Notes: generated by a model from the letters alone, not told the origin. Shown: positions 29,269 through 39,526, counted from the stretch's first letter. The stretch: DNA of 64,000 bases from an uncultured Planctomycetaceae bacterium (GCA_903858815.1 CAIOKE010000133.1:1-64000), one strand, 5' to 3'. Numbers and translations are program-made.

Positions 29269-29826
29269 ATGAGTGATGAGACAGCAAATCAGTCGAACCT
29301 TTCACCCGATGCGCTGGACCAGGCAGCGGCGTCCTTCGCCGAATCTGTTGGTACTGGTGGTGTGGCTCAGCAGACAGAGTTGCAGGCAAAGATCGATGAT
29401 CTGCAGGGGCGTCTGATGCGCAGCTATGCCGATCTCGAAAACTACCGGCGGCGGGTTCAGCGAGACCAGGATGATGCCAGAAAGTTCGAATCACTTCGAC
29501 TTGTGCGCGACCTGCTGCCCGGTTTGGACGGACTGAATCGCGCGATCAGTACGGGCGAGCAGACTGGTGACAAGCAGGTGCTGCTGGACGGCATTCGCAT
29601 GGTTGCCCAGCAGTTCCGGGATATCCTGAAGCTGCATTCGGCCGAGCAGATTGATTCTGTTGGACGACCGTTTGACCCAAATCTGCATGAGGCTCTGACA
29701 CAGATCCCGTCGGCGGATCATGAGCCAATGACAGTACTACAGGAAGTGGAGGTTGGTTACAGGATGCATGACCGCGTTGTGCGTCCTGCTCGTGTCATTG
29801 TTTCCTGTGCCCCACCGCAGGGCTGA
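29269..29826 (+). CDS. grpE: Nucleotide exchange factor GrpE
   Basis: Exchange factor for DnaK; 185 residues. A charged N-terminal helix (about residues 40-75, with LQGRLMRSYADLENYRRRVQRD) precedes the beta domain ending in VGYRMHDRVVRPARVIVS, the most conserved GrpE block. RPFDPNLHEAL is also typical. It is 87 bases after dnaJ and 21 before the zinc ribbon gene, in one likely operon. Confidence 0.93.
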   Translation: MSDETANQSNLSPDALDQAAASFAESVGTGGVAQQTELQAKIDDLQGRLMRSYADLENYRRRVQRDQDDARKFESLRLVRDLLPGLDGLNRAISTGEQTGDKQVLLDGIRMVAQQFRDILKLHSAEQIDSVGRPFDPNLHEALTQIPSADHEPMTVLQEVEVGYRMHDRVVRPARVIVSCAPPQG

Positions 29827-29847
29827 AAGAATCACCGGAGAATTGAG

Positions 29848-30183
29848 ATGCCGACTTACGAGTATCAGTGTGGTGCCTGTGAGCATAAGTGGGAAGAGTT
29901 TCAGTCGATCAGTGCGAAGCCGACCAAAAAGTGTCCGGAGTGTGGTCGTGCGAAGGCCGAACGATTGATCAGCGCGGGTGGTGGGATCATCTTTCGGGGC
30001 TCTGGTTTTTACCAGACGGACTACCGCAGCGACTCATATCGCAAAGGCGCCGAGGCGGCAAAAAAGGCATCGGACAGTGGTAGTTCCGGAAGTGGCGGAG
30101 GTGGCGGCGGTGGCAGCGGTTCAGGATCGACAAAGCCGGCAGATTCCGGATCGAAGAGCAGTAAATCGGGTGGAGGTGATTGA
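29848..30183 (+). CDS. FmdB-type zinc ribbon protein
   Basis: Small protein of 111 residues. Residues 1-45 form the FmdB/regulatory zinc ribbon: MPTYEYQCGACEHKWEEFQS then KKCPECGR supply four cysteines in two CxxC pairs. The remainder is a low-complexity Gly/Ser/Lys tail. Function in this family is unproven; a regulatory or RNA/protein-binding role is often assumed. The stop codon overlaps the next gene start (TGATG), indicating translational coupling. Confidence 0.8.
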   Translation: MPTYEYQCGACEHKWEEFQSISAKPTKKCPECGRAKAERLISAGGGIIFRGSGFYQTDYRSDSYRKGAEAAKKASDSGSSGSGGGGGGGSGSGSTKPADSGSKSSKSGGGD

Positions 30184-30980
30184 TGCCGGAATCAGACGAG
30201 CTGTTTTCCATCTCCGGGCAGTCGGTACTGATCACCGGCGGTAGTCGTGGTATTGGTCGAGCGATTGCGGAAGAGTTCTGTCGCCGTGGTGCTCTTGTGG
30301 TCATCTGCAGTCGCAGCGAAGACTCGGTCCGGCAGGCGATCGAAGAAATGCGCAGCGGTGGACTGGAGGTCGATGGTCTGGTCTGTGACGTTGCTGATGA
30401 GCAGCAGATTGACTCAACGGTGAGGGCGGCACTGGAGCTGCGGGGGCGAATTGACACGCTGGTGAATGTGGCCGGGGTGAATCGCCGAAAGCGTGCTGAA
30501 ACTGTCACCACGGAAGATTACGACTTTATCATGGATACTAACCTGCGCGGTGCATTTCTGATGTCGCAGCGTGTAGGGCGTCACATGATTGAGCGTGGTG
30601 GTGGCGGTGTGCAGATCAACATCGAATCACTGAATACGTGGATGCCACTCAAAGCGGTGTTGCCGTACGCCATGAGCAAGTTCGGGATGCAGGGAATGAC
30701 GCGGGGCCTCGCTCTGGAGTGGGGCCGGCACGGGATTCGAGTCAACAGTCTTGCTCCGGGTTTCGTCCTGACAGACCTCACGAAGGGTCTCTGGGCAGAT
30801 GAAGGAATGCAGGCATGGAACCGTGAAAACGCACCTCTGGGAAGACTGGGTGTGCCGGCGGACATGGCGGGCACGGCCGTGTTTCTGGCCTCGCGTGCCT
30901 CGGCCTTTATGACAGGTCAGACCCTGTACGTTGATGGCGGTTTCTCGGCAGGCTGGAACTGGCCGATCCCATTGTCCTGA
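30183..30980 (+). CDS. SDR-family oxidoreductase (gluconate/3-oxoacyl dehydrogenase-like)
   Basis: NAD(P)-dependent short-chain dehydrogenase, 265 residues. The cofactor loop is TGGSRGIG (about 18-25), NVAGVN stabilises the fold, and the catalytic residues are Ser149 in NIESLN, Tyr162 and Lys166 in PYAMSKFG. C-terminal LAPGFVLTDLTKGLW and TGQTLYVDGGFSAGW are standard. The overall pattern is close to gluconate 5-dehydrogenase / 2-deoxygluconate dehydrogenase types, but substrate cannot be assigned. ATG 30183 overlaps the upstream stop; a TTG lies one codon earlier. Its place at the end of a chaperone operon is probably incidental. Confidence 0.85.
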   Translation: MPESDELFSISGQSVLITGGSRGIGRAIAEEFCRRGALVVICSRSEDSVRQAIEEMRSGGLEVDGLVCDVADEQQIDSTVRAALELRGRIDTLVNVAGVNRRKRAETVTTEDYDFIMDTNLRGAFLMSQRVGRHMIERGGGGVQINIESLNTWMPLKAVLPYAMSKFGMQGMTRGLALEWGRHGIRVNSLAPGFVLTDLTKGLWADEGMQAWNRENAPLGRLGVPADMAGTAVFLASRASAFMTGQTLYVDGGFSAGWNWPIPLS

Positions 30981-31128
30981 TCGCCAGGCGTCTGCTGACT
31001 CGACTCGCAGTGCGTTTCAGCGCAGAATATTGTCGGTCGTGGACACTGCTGTCAGCGTGTCGCGGAATCAGGATCGGCTGTTGGCCGATCTGCAGGCAGT
31101 GCCTCTGCGGCCACCCGGGGCCCATCCG

Positions 31129-33537
31129 ATGCGCACTTTGCTGTTAACTGGTCGTCTGCCACAGATCGTCGTGGCGTTCATTATGATCTGTTCCGGTATC
31201 AGTATCGGCCAGGAAATTCCGCTGATCACCGGAGTCGAGCGTCAACCTTTGATGGCTTCCGTTCGGCGACTCACAGAGGCTCTGGCATATGCCGGTGCAC
31301 CACTGCAGCCCTCCGCGCTGGCTGCACTTGACAGCGCCATTGCGAATCCAAACGACCGCGAAGCCGTGGCTGCAGTGCAAAGCGTGCTCGACCCACTCTG
31401 TCTCGCGATGATTCACATTAATCCGGAGAGCCGGGTCAAGGTTTCGGAGGGTCCGGTTCGTAAGGAACTGATTCAGCAGGGCTGGCGGGCATTTCTTGTG
31501 AAGGTGCACAATGAAGCGGGGATCAATCCACCGCTGCATCTGGAAAGTCCCAATGCGTTGCCGATGTATCAGCAGGGGCGGGGTGCTCGAGAAGAGCCGC
31601 GGACAAAAGAACGGCTTGTAAACCCAGCTGAAATCCTCGATCGATTCCTCGATTTGACCGTATTGCAGCGTGAACCGTTGAAACCGGGGCTTTCCGGACT
31701 GCTGCTGGAATACCGCGTGGTCCTGCTGTTCAGTCGTGACGCCGGACAACGTGAAGCACAACTCAGTTTTCACATCGGCGCGGGAACGCAGGATCTGGGA
31801 TTCCGCAGTGCTCTCCCGGTGCTTTTTACCTGTCGACCTGCCACTCAAGTGGTGCTGAAAATCCGCGACACGGATGGTCAACCGACCACCGCCAGCTTTG
31901 TCATACGAGATCACCTGAGCCGGATCTATCCACTGCCATCTCGGCGACTTGCCCCGGACTTTTTCTTTCATGATCAGGTCTACCGAGCTGATGGTGAATC
32001 AGTCATGCTGCCACCAGGTGAATACAGCTTCGTGGTGAATCGTGGTCCGGAGTACGTGCCTCAGCGTATCGCCGTAACGGTACCGGAAGCTGAAACCCAT
32101 GAGGTTTCAGTTGATCTGAAACGCTGGATTCACATCGCCCAGCGCGGCTGGTTCTCTGGTGATCACCATGTCCACGCCGCGGGATGTGCTCATTATGACA
32201 GTCCAACAGAGGGTGTCGGCCCGGAGGACATGATGCGACATATCCTCGGTGAAGATCTGAATGTTGGCTGTGTATTGAGTTGGGGGCCGTGCTGGTACAC
32301 ACAGAAACAGTTCTTTGACGGTGCTGTTTCCCAGTTGTCGAAGTCCGGAACCCTGATGCGCTATGACGTGGAAGTCAGCGGCTTTCCTTCATCGCACGCA
32401 GGGCACCTGTGCCTGCTGAAACTGAAAGAGGATGATTTTCCCGGAACCACCCGTCTTGAACAGTGGCCCAGCTGGACTCTCCCTGTCCTGCAGTGGGGGC
32501 GTGAGCAGGGTGGAGTTGTGGGATACAGTCACAGTGGGTGGGGACTGGCCCTGCCAGATTATATGCCGGATGGAAGTCGCCAGTTTCATGGCCAGCCATG
32601 GGGTGGTGCACCACGAGGTTGGCAGGGGCAGGCAGCTGCAAAACTACCAGATCCTGCGATGCCGAAGTTTGATGGTATCGGGGCCAATGAATTTGTCGTG
32701 ACAACCGTGCATGGCGCATGTGATTTCATCTCCGCAGTGGATACGCCCGCGATCTGGGAACTCAACGTCTGGTATCACACGCTGAACTGTGGCATGACCA
32801 CTCGGATCAGCGGCGAGACGGACTTTCCCTGCATTTACGGTGACCGTGTGGGACTTGGACGAGTCTATGTGAGCCTGCCCAAATCCGGCTCACTGACGTA
32901 TGACGAATGGGTTGAAGGCCTGCGAGACGGCCGCAGCTATTGTGGGGATGGGCTCAGTCACATTCTTGACCTGAAAGTGAATGGCACAGGTGTCGGCGAA
33001 CGCACCGCAGCCGGGGTCAGCCGGCTGAACCTCGAAAAACCGGGTGAGGTGGAGGTCACATTCGATGCGGCTGCCCTGCTGGAACCTGAGCCGAACGAGT
33101 TGACTGAGTCGATCCGTAATCGCCGCCTGGATGACAAGCCCTACTGGCACATTGAACGCAGTCGCATCGGAACATCCCGCCGGGTACCAGTGGAAGTCAT
33201 CGTCAATGGACTGCCGGTTGCTGTACGAGAGCTCACAGCCGATGGTCACCTCGAATCTTTCCGGATTCCGATCCAATTGGAGGGATCCGCGTGGATTGCT
33301 GTCCGTATTCTTCCATCGGTCCATACGAATCCGATCTTCGCACATGTCGCTGGCAAACCGATCCGAGGTGGTCGCGGCAGTGCGGAATGGTGTCGAGCTG
33401 CCGTAGATGTCTGCTGGAACGCCAAGCGCGAGAGAATTCGGGAAAGCGAGCATCCGGCAGCAGAAGCCGCCTATCAGCAGGCTCGAACCGTTTATCAGTC
33501 AATTCTTGACGAGTATGACGGGGTTGGCGGACGCTGA
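31129..33537 (+). CDS. Secreted CehA/McbA-type metallohydrolase
   Basis: 802-residue exported protein. Residues about 1-27 form a signal peptide (LPQIVVAFIMICSGISIGQ). The N-terminal half (to about 330) is a beta-rich segment containing a carboxypeptidase-regulatory-like fold. The PHP-like metallohydrolase domain starts with GDHHVHAAGCAHYDSP (about 344-359), where histidines and Asp would bind metal, and continues through GVVGYSHSGWGL, DFISAVDTPAIWELNVWYHTLN and DGRSYCGDG. CehA/McbA proteins include carbaryl hydrolase, but most planctomycete members are uncharacterised. A frame extension to 30931 lies within the SDR gene and is not used. The substrate is unknown. Confidence 0.75.
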   Translation: MRTLLLTGRLPQIVVAFIMICSGISIGQEIPLITGVERQPLMASVRRLTEALAYAGAPLQPSALAALDSAIANPNDREAVAAVQSVLDPLCLAMIHINPESRVKVSEGPVRKELIQQGWRAFLVKVHNEAGINPPLHLESPNALPMYQQGRGAREEPRTKERLVNPAEILDRFLDLTVLQREPLKPGLSGLLLEYRVVLLFSRDAGQREAQLSFHIGAGTQDLGFRSALPVLFTCRPATQVVLKIRDTDGQPTTASFVIRDHLSRIYPLPSRRLAPDFFFHDQVYRADGESVMLPPGEYSFVVNRGPEYVPQRIAVTVPEAETHEVSVDLKRWIHIAQRGWFSGDHHVHAAGCAHYDSPTEGVGPEDMMRHILGEDLNVGCVLSWGPCWYTQKQFFDGAVSQLSKSGTLMRYDVEVSGFPSSHAGHLCLLKLKEDDFPGTTRLEQWPSWTLPVLQWGREQGGVVGYSHSGWGLALPDYMPDGSRQFHGQPWGGAPRGWQGQAAAKLPDPAMPKFDGIGANEFVVTTVHGACDFISAVDTPAIWELNVWYHTLNCGMTTRISGETDFPCIYGDRVGLGRVYVSLPKSGSLTYDEWVEGLRDGRSYCGDGLSHILDLKVNGTGVGERTAAGVSRLNLEKPGEVEVTFDAAALLEPEPNELTESIRNRRLDDKPYWHIERSRIGTSRRVPVEVIVNGLPVAVRELTADGHLESFRIPIQLEGSAWIAVRILPSVHTNPIFAHVAGKPIRGGRGSAEWCRAAVDVCWNAKRERIRESEHPAAEAAYQQARTVYQSILDEYDGVGGR

Positions 33538-33637
33538 ATTCCACCTGCTGCGGGTCCATCTTGAGCCCTTACCGTTCATCAGGTTAGAATTCTCGTTCAG
33601 CCGGGTACAGGATCACTGGTCAACGGGCGGTGCAAGG

Positions 33638-34552
33638 ATGTCTGTCAGTCCTGAACATTACGCGGGATTTCTGGAACGCATGGGGCATCACGTCAGATGC
33701 TCAGGCGGACTCTGGTGGTTCGACGTTCAGAATCAGGTTTACACTTCATTTCCGTTTCATCGCAGCATCGACGCCAATACCGTCCACGCCGGCGAAGTTC
33801 TGGGCCTTGACGGACTTGTACTGCGGTTTGGCTGTCCGGCAGAGCAGGGCACCCCCAGTTTTCGGGTCATGTGCTCGAATCCCGACTATGACTTCCCCTG
33901 TCTGCGCAGTCGCACGCGAACGCAGGTACGACGTGGACTTGAGGCCTGCGAAGTGCGCCGCGTGGACTTTTCTGATCTCTCCAGAGACTCCATCGCTCTG
34001 CATGCCGATACTCTGCAGCGTCAGGGTCGCCGCATCCCGGATGATCTTGAACGCACATGGCGACGTTATTACGCCGAGGCCGCACGCACAATCGGTGCTG
34101 AAGCGTGGGCTGCCTACGTCAACGGCGAGATGGCAGCCTGTCTTGTCGCCTTCGTAATAGAAGACGTATCCAACCTGCTGATTGTCAGATCATCGCTGCA
34201 GTATCTTGAGTCATTTCCGAATAACGCGCTGATCTATACGTATCTCCACACACGATTGCGGCAGGGCGATATCAGCACAGTCAGTTATGGCTACCAGTCC
34301 ATTCAGGCAGGGCTCGATTCACTGGATCAGTTCAAAACGGGCATGGGATTCGACAAAGTGCCCACCGGTCAGCGGGTGGAGTTTGCCGGGTGGCTGCGGC
34401 CAATCGTCAATCGCACCACCATTCCCCTGCTGCAGAGACTCCTTTTGTCACGTCAGGACAGCGAACAGCGAGCAAAGCTGTTGGGTATGCTGCAGTGGTA
34501 TTGCCAGCAGCCTCGACGAAGCCAGTTAAGTCGCGATCTGCGGGTCGCCTGA
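33638..34552 (+). CDS. GNAT/FemAB-like acyltransferase
   Basis: 304-residue cytosolic protein. Central and C-terminal parts match the FemAB-like double-GNAT fold: FPCLRSRTRTQVRRGLEACEV, DTLQRQGRRIPDDLERTWRRY, WAAYVNGEMAACLVAFVIED, FPNNALIYTYLHTRLRQ and SLDQFKTGMGFDKVPTGQRVEF. Such proteins transfer acyl or aminoacyl groups, for example to cell-envelope precursors or small molecules; the substrate here is unknown. ATG 33638 with AAGG just upstream is preferred over frames reaching 33407, which overlap the preceding gene. A 9-bp hairpin follows. Confidence 0.65.
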   Translation: MSVSPEHYAGFLERMGHHVRCSGGLWWFDVQNQVYTSFPFHRSIDANTVHAGEVLGLDGLVLRFGCPAEQGTPSFRVMCSNPDYDFPCLRSRTRTQVRRGLEACEVRRVDFSDLSRDSIALHADTLQRQGRRIPDDLERTWRRYYAEAARTIGAEAWAAYVNGEMAACLVAFVIEDVSNLLIVRSSLQYLESFPNNALIYTYLHTRLRQGDISTVSYGYQSIQAGLDSLDQFKTGMGFDKVPTGQRVEFAGWLRPIVNRTTIPLLQRLLLSRQDSEQRAKLLGMLQWYCQQPRRSQLSRDLRVA

Positions 34553-34558
34553 ATGCCA

Positions 34559-34591
34559 CAACCCCGGACCAGGAATACCGGACCGGGGTTG
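34559..34591. terminator. Hairpin between convergent genes, probable terminator
   Basis: CAACCCCGG (34559-34567) pairs with CCGGGGTTG (34583-34591), 15-base loop, between the acyltransferase stop and the end of the DUF1571 gene. No U tract. Confidence 0.5.
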
Positions 34592-34617
34592 CAGAAAATC
34601 CACTTCAGCCGACACAT

Positions 34618-35577
34618 TCAGTTGCGTGAGCGGGAAAAGTCAAGGTTAAAGGCCTCAGCGGCAATCTCCACGCCAAAGTTGAATTGTGAGAACATGTACT
34701 CTTCGATCAGAGTCTCTTCCGCCAGTTCTGCGGTCGACTGCTCGCCTTCTGCTGCCCACGTGTGATTGATGGCCTGCAGCGGAATGTGATAGCGGGTGTC
34801 GATCATAATTCGACTGCTTCGATAGATCGGACTGTTTTCCTGAGAGGGATAGTCGAACCGGAAACAGTAGCAGGGACGGTCATCAACCAGCACATCGGCT
34901 TCACGGGTACAGACGACAGGCACTTTGCCGTCAAGTTCCTCTCGACGATGAGTAATAATTCGTTCGGCCATCGCCAGAATTCCGGCCTGTGTCACAGGGT
35001 GGCGAGTTTCCTTCATCGCCGCCTCTCCAAGTGGATCCAGCTTTATGGCTGGAATAAAGGCCCTCCGGCCACCGAATTTCACCGCCATGCGATCGGGATT
35101 GGCTTCCACATTGTAAACGACCTGCTGCCCCACCTCCCCTGCCTTCCACTTCATGTAGACACCGAATGCCGGGATGTGACGGACTTTCATCTCAATTTTT
35201 TCGTTCCCCCGCAGGTCGCCACCGATCCGCTCCCGCTTGTGGAACGTCACTGTGTACTGACCCTGATTCCGCAGAAATCGGGCGCCATCTTCCAGCAGCA
35301 GCAGTGCGAACTTCAACGACTCTTCCTGACTCAGAGTCGTCACCGGACCCAGCGTTTCGGCCCCCTGCAGATCCAGTCGACGCGGAACCGTGGTCCCGGC
35401 ATCCGGTGGCAAAGGCACATCCGACACCGTATTACCGACAGCGACCTCACGTACCGGGTCCTCACCCGCCGGCACAGGATCAAAGGCAGAAAATGCAATC
35501 AGTGAGGAAGCGCTGACTGCAAAAATTGCAGCCGCATTCCAGCGTCGATCAGAGCGGTAGTTCGGAGTATTCGCCAT
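34618..35577 (-). CDS. DUF1571 domain secreted protein
   Basis: 319-residue protein with a hydrophobic N-terminal segment (about residues 14-32, AAAIFAVSASSLIAFSAF), probably a signal peptide or anchor. The DUF1571 domain spans about 95-310: YTVTFHKRERIGGDLRGNEK, MKVRHIPAFGVYMKWKAGEVGQQVVYN and HPVTQAGILAMAERII are recognisable. The family is common in planctomycetes and structurally related to LolA/outer-membrane lipoprotein sorting-like folds by my recollection; its function is not known. It is transcribed towards the acyltransferase gene, with a hairpin in the gap. Confidence 0.82.
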   Translation of the reverse strand: MANTPNYRSDRRWNAAAIFAVSASSLIAFSAFDPVPAGEDPVREVAVGNTVSDVPLPPDAGTTVPRRLDLQGAETLGPVTTLSQEESLKFALLLLEDGARFLRNQGQYTVTFHKRERIGGDLRGNEKIEMKVRHIPAFGVYMKWKAGEVGQQVVYNVEANPDRMAVKFGGRRAFIPAIKLDPLGEAAMKETRHPVTQAGILAMAERIITHRREELDGKVPVVCTREADVLVDDRPCYCFRFDYPSQENSPIYRSSRIMIDTRYHIPLQAINHTWAAEGEQSTAELAEETLIEEYMFSQFNFGVEIAAEAFNLDFSRSRN

Positions 35578-36064
35578 CGTGCAGAAGCCTCAGGTTCACG
35601 ATGTCACTGCAAGTCCATCGCTGCAGCAAACATCGTATGTCACCAGTCCGGCAATCGACCTGCTCGCGGTCGCTTGCCTCTCTGAAGACCGGACTCCCTT
35701 CCGGATGGAAATATCTGAAACCACTTTCGAAACTGCGTTGAATTCCGACATGGTTGTAAACTCAGACAACGGTTCTGTGTGCATCGTCAATCCCGCAGCC
35801 TGTCCTGCCGCAGGGTTCCGGCAAAAATTGCCGACAGACGGGAGCCAGTCTGGCCCGTTTTGGGAATTCGGCAGAACCCGCAGGGTCTGCCTCATATGAA
35901 AAGTTCTGCGAACTGCTGTAATCTGATCCGTAGTTCCCCGACGCCGGCAGGTGAAATTGGCTGCGAAAATGGCGTCGTCGTTTCAGAATGCACTCAGATA
36001 ACCTGCCGACCACGGGATCAGGGGGATCCTGACTCCCACATTCTTCAGGGCGAAGTGAAAGCTC
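35578..36064. other. Gene-free divergent region
   Basis: 487 bases between the DUF1571 gene and the adenylating enzyme. Frames in it have no family resemblance or ribosome sites. It probably holds promoters for both genes; none stands out. Confidence 0.5.
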
Positions 36065-37729
36065 ATGCCACAACCGCTGAATATCGCCGATCGACTGCGA
36101 ATCTCGGCACAAATAGTTCCGAATCAGCGGGCGGTGGTCTTTCCGGCATGTCGTGACCACCGCGGCCGTGTAGCCTGGACACATATCTCATTCGCAGAGT
36201 TGGACGCAGACGTCGATCGCATGGCTCGCGGGTTGATCAGCCTGGGAGTCAGGCCAGGCCATCGACTGGTCCTGATGGTCCGGCCATCCATTGAATTCAT
36301 CGCCCTCGTATTTGCTGTTTTTCGCACAGGTGCTGTGTGTGTACTGATCGATCCCGGCATGGGACGCGGCAGCCTGCTGAAGTGTCTGGATGAAACCGAA
36401 CCGGATGGATTCATCGCTGTCCCGCTGGTACACCTGATCCGCACATTGATGCCATGGAGATATCGAAATGCCCGAATAAACATCAATACCGGCAATCGGC
36501 GACTGGTGCCGTGGCTGGAATCTCTGACCAGTCTTTTGAATCGGACGACAGACTCCACTCCGTTGCCACAGACTCTGGCAACAGACCCGGCTGCCATCAT
36601 CTTTACCAGTGGCAGCACTGGTCCGCCCAAAGGAGTGGTCTTCGAACATGGGATGTTCAATGCTCAGGTGGATCTGATCCGAAACTTTTATCAGATCTCA
36701 CAGGGTGAAACGGATCTGCCAGGGTTTCCCCTGTTTGCACTGTTCAACCTCGCCATGCAGGTCACGACAGTCATACCGGAAATGGATCCCACACGACCAG
36801 CGGCCGTCGATCCCCTGAAGATTCTGGAAGGTCTGGAATCGCAGCTGGCAACCCAGGCCTATGGCTCACCAGCCATGTGGAACCGGGTTGGACGCTTCTG
36901 TGAACAGTCCGGACACAGACTGCAACGTCTGAACCGAATACTCTCGGCAGGTGCGCCGGTTCCGCTCCATGTCCTCAGAAGAATGACGTCCGTGCTGCGT
37001 CCCGACGCCGATATCTTTACGCCATACGGTGCCACCGAATGCCTGCCAGTCGCTTCAATCGGAGGCCGGCGGATTCTGACCGAAACCGCAGCCCTGTCAG
37101 CAGGTGGTCGCGGCACTTGTGTCGGTCAGGTTTTCCCCGGAGTGGAAGTTCGCATTATCCGTTCAGTTGAGACCGTCATCGCCACAATCGATCAGGCTGA
37201 GATCCTGCCCGATGGAGAGATTGGCGAGATCATTGTCCGCAGCCCCGCAGCAACGCGTGAGTATTTCCGCAGACCAGCCGCTACTGCGGCTGCCAAAATT
37301 CGTGACGGCGACACATTCTGGCACCGCATGGGTGATGTTGGATTCCTTGATGATCAGCAGCGACTCTGGTTCTGCGGAAGAAAAGCCCACGTCGTTCAAA
37401 CCAGCAGCGGCCCCATGTATTCAGTCTGCTGTGAGGCCGTTTTTGATGAACATCCACGGGTTTATCGGTCTGCCCTGATCGGATACGGCTCCGGTGATGG
37501 TGACGGGGACGTGCCGGTGATCATTGTGGAACCCGAACACGGGCAGTTCCCGGATTCGCCCGCTGCCGCCGCTGAATTCCGCAACGAATTGCTGGCCCTC
37601 GGCGCCCAGAACCCGCTGACAGCCTCCATCCGACAACTGTTGTTTCATCGATCCTTCCCGGTTGACACGCGTCACAATGTCAAAATCAACCGAGAACAAT
37701 TGCGATTATGGGCAACTCAGCAACTCTGA
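36065..37729 (+). CDS. OleC-like acyl-adenylating enzyme
   Basis: 554-residue member of the ANL superfamily. The P-loop is [21 protein letters not shown] (about residues 178-198), the A5 motif is [12 protein letters not shown], and A7/A8 are [21 protein letters not shown]. The stretches [30 protein letters not shown] and [12 protein letters not shown] are what I associate with OleC, the beta-lactone synthetase of long-chain olefin biosynthesis, rather than ordinary fatty acyl-CoA ligases. OleA (thiolase), OleB (hydrolase) and OleD (SDR of a different type) are not adjacent. The activity is therefore ATP-dependent activation of a hydroxy or fatty acid, with beta-lactone formation possible. The start ATG 36065 has GAAGTGAAAG upstream. 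Confidence 0.75.
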   Translation: MPQPLNIADRLRISAQIVPNQRAVVFPACRDHRGRVAWTHISFAELDADVDRMARGLISLGVRPGHRLVLMVRPSIEFIALVFAVFRTGAVCVLIDPGMGRGSLLKCLDETEPDGFIAVPLVHLIRTLMPWRYRNARININTGNRRLVPWLESLTSLLNRTTDSTPLPQTLATDPAAIIFTSGSTGPPKGVVFEHGMFNAQVDLIRNFYQISQGETDLPGFPLFALFNLAMQVTTVIPEMDPTRPAAVDPLKILEGLESQLATQAYGSPAMWNRVGRFCEQSGHRLQRLNRILSAGAPVPLHVLRRMTSVLRPDADIFTPYGATECLPVASIGGRRILTETAALSAGGRGTCVGQVFPGVEVRIIRSVETVIATIDQAEILPDGEIGEIIVRSPAATREYFRRPAATAAAKIRDGDTFWHRMGDVGFLDDQQRLWFCGRKAHVVQTSSGPMYSVCCEAVFDEHPRVYRSALIGYGSGDGDGDVPVIIVEPEHGQFPDSPAAAAEFRNELLALGAQNPLTASIRQLLFHRSFPVDTRHNVKINREQLRLWATQQL

Positions 37730-37866
37730 ACACGGTCTGTCACTTGCCCTGACTCCATCTCACTGCTGTAATGTTCAGTGCTCCGGCGGAATGCCCGGCG
37801 GGGTCCGGTCCGGCGGACACCGACAGAAAGTTCCTGCACGGTTTTCTGTGCCCCGACGAGCCTGTA

Positions 37867-39504
37867 ATGGCAGAGACGTCTGACAGCAGGACTGACATCC
37901 CACCCGCCCGGCTCCCGGCAGATACGGGAGTCGCCGATCGCAGTGCGGAGTCTGTGCTGCAGTCACGTACAAAGCCTGTTCGTCGTCGCCGCAGACCACC
38001 CGCATGGGCAGTGAAACTGGCAGAACAGATCCGCGCAGCGAAGTTGTTCCTGCGGACAGGACTGCCGAACCTGTTCCGCGATCGTCGCCGTGAAATCTCA
38101 ACGGTTGTCGTCAGCTTTACCGTGCATCTTCTGATCGGACTGATGTTTGCAGTCTGGATGATGCCCGATTCAACCACCGATGGCGTACTGCGGTTGCTGG
38201 GAGCGGTAGATGACGCAGCAGAACAGATTCAACCGGACGATATTCCTCAGATTGTGCAGCCGGATTCGATGCAGGATCTGAAGGTTGACAGCACCATGAA
38301 GCAGATGCTGTCTGAACTGGATCGTGGGACCCAGAGAATGAACCTCAATTCTCCTCGTCCCGAAGATCTGACGCTGCCGGTGGATAATCTGCAGGATCTG
38401 TCTGAGATCCCCGTGATCAAGGGGGAATTTGGTGGTCGCTCTGAGGCTGGTCGACGAGCGGCTGTCAAACGGTTCGGTGGCAGCGCGGAAAGTGAAAAGG
38501 CGGTCAATGCCGGATTGACCTGGCTGCAGAAGGTGCAGAAACAGGACGGCTCATGGAGCTTCGAGGCCGTAGGTCCGGCAGGGCAGGGCGGTTCGCTGCA
38601 GGCTACCCCGATGGGGGCCACATCACTTGCACTTCTGACATTCCTTGGCGGCGGACACACACACGAGATCAAGGGTGAATACCAGGAAACGGTGACTCGC
38701 GGTTTGAACTGGCTGCTCAGCAAGGCCGAAGTCACTTCATCAGGTCTTGACCTCCGCGGGACGGCACAGGGAAACTCAGGTCTCTATGTGCAGGGGATTG
38801 CCACCATCTGCCTGTGTGAGGCTGCTGCATTGTGCCCCGGTGACCGCGCATTGAAGCGTGCGGCAACCAGTGCGATTCGCTTTGTGGAAAGGTCTCAGGA
38901 CCGTCTGGGCGGTGGCTGGCGTTACACACCGAATCAACCGGGTGACACATCCGTTACTGGCTGGCAGTTGATGGCACTGCAGAGTGCCAAGGCCAATCGC
39001 ATTTCCGTCGGAGCTGATACCATGCAGGACGCGCGCTCATTCCTGCGTTCTGTCTCAGTCGAAAACGGTGCAAAATATGCCTACATGCCCCGGGGCGGAC
39101 CTACTGATACCATGACTGCCGTTGGCCTGCTCTGCCAGATGTACATGGGCTGGCGCAAGGATCGCCCGGAACTGCAGGCAGGAGTTGAGCACCTCGCAAA
39201 GGTCGGCCCCAGTCGAGAAAACATGTACTACAACTACTACGCAACTCAGGTAATGCATCACTTTGGAGGTGAGCTGTGGGACAAATGGAACCTGAGAATG
39301 CGAGAACAACTGGTCACCACCCAGCTTCGTGACGGACCGGGTGCCGGCAGCTGGGACGTCACCGATCCCCACGGCGGAGGCGGAGGTCGCATCTACCAGA
39401 CAGCACTCAGTGTGCTCACGCTGGAGGTCTACTACCGACATCTGCCGATGTACCGCAAACTGGACGAGGCCACCGAAAATTCCTCCGGTCGCCGGAAACA
39501 GTAG
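37867..39504 (+). CDS. Membrane-anchored squalene/prenyltransferase-repeat protein
   Basis: 545-residue protein: a basic cytoplasmic N-terminus with RRRRRPPAW, one membrane helix (about residues 80-98, VVSFTVHLLIGLMFAVWMM), an acidic linker, then an alpha-toroid of squalene-cyclase-like repeats (from about 200): NAGLTWLQKVQKQDGSWSFE, GLNWLLSK, SGLYVQGIATICLCEAAAL, DRLGGGWRYTPNQPGD and GGGGRIYQTALSVLTLEVYY. The catalytic DxDD of true cyclases is not evident, so I regard it as a non-enzymatic or unknown-function relative; such proteins are very common in planctomycetes. The start is uncertain: ATG 37771 is in frame and 32 codons longer; neither has a strong ribosome site. Confidence 0.78.
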   Translation: MAETSDSRTDIPPARLPADTGVADRSAESVLQSRTKPVRRRRRPPAWAVKLAEQIRAAKLFLRTGLPNLFRDRRREISTVVVSFTVHLLIGLMFAVWMMPDSTTDGVLRLLGAVDDAAEQIQPDDIPQIVQPDSMQDLKVDSTMKQMLSELDRGTQRMNLNSPRPEDLTLPVDNLQDLSEIPVIKGEFGGRSEAGRRAAVKRFGGSAESEKAVNAGLTWLQKVQKQDGSWSFEAVGPAGQGGSLQATPMGATSLALLTFLGGGHTHEIKGEYQETVTRGLNWLLSKAEVTSSGLDLRGTAQGNSGLYVQGIATICLCEAAALCPGDRALKRAATSAIRFVERSQDRLGGGWRYTPNQPGDTSVTGWQLMALQSAKANRISVGADTMQDARSFLRSVSVENGAKYAYMPRGGPTDTMTAVGLLCQMYMGWRKDRPELQAGVEHLAKVGPSRENMYYNYYATQVMHHFGGELWDKWNLRMREQLVTTQLRDGPGAGSWDVTDPHGGGGGRIYQTALSVLTLEVYYRHLPMYRKLDEATENSSGRRKQ

Positions 39505-39526
39505 GACATTCGCAGACAAAGACAAC

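Noticed and set aside
35579-35899. Plus-strand frame of 106 codons upstream of the OleC-like gene
   Set aside because: No ribosome site, domain or coding character recognised.
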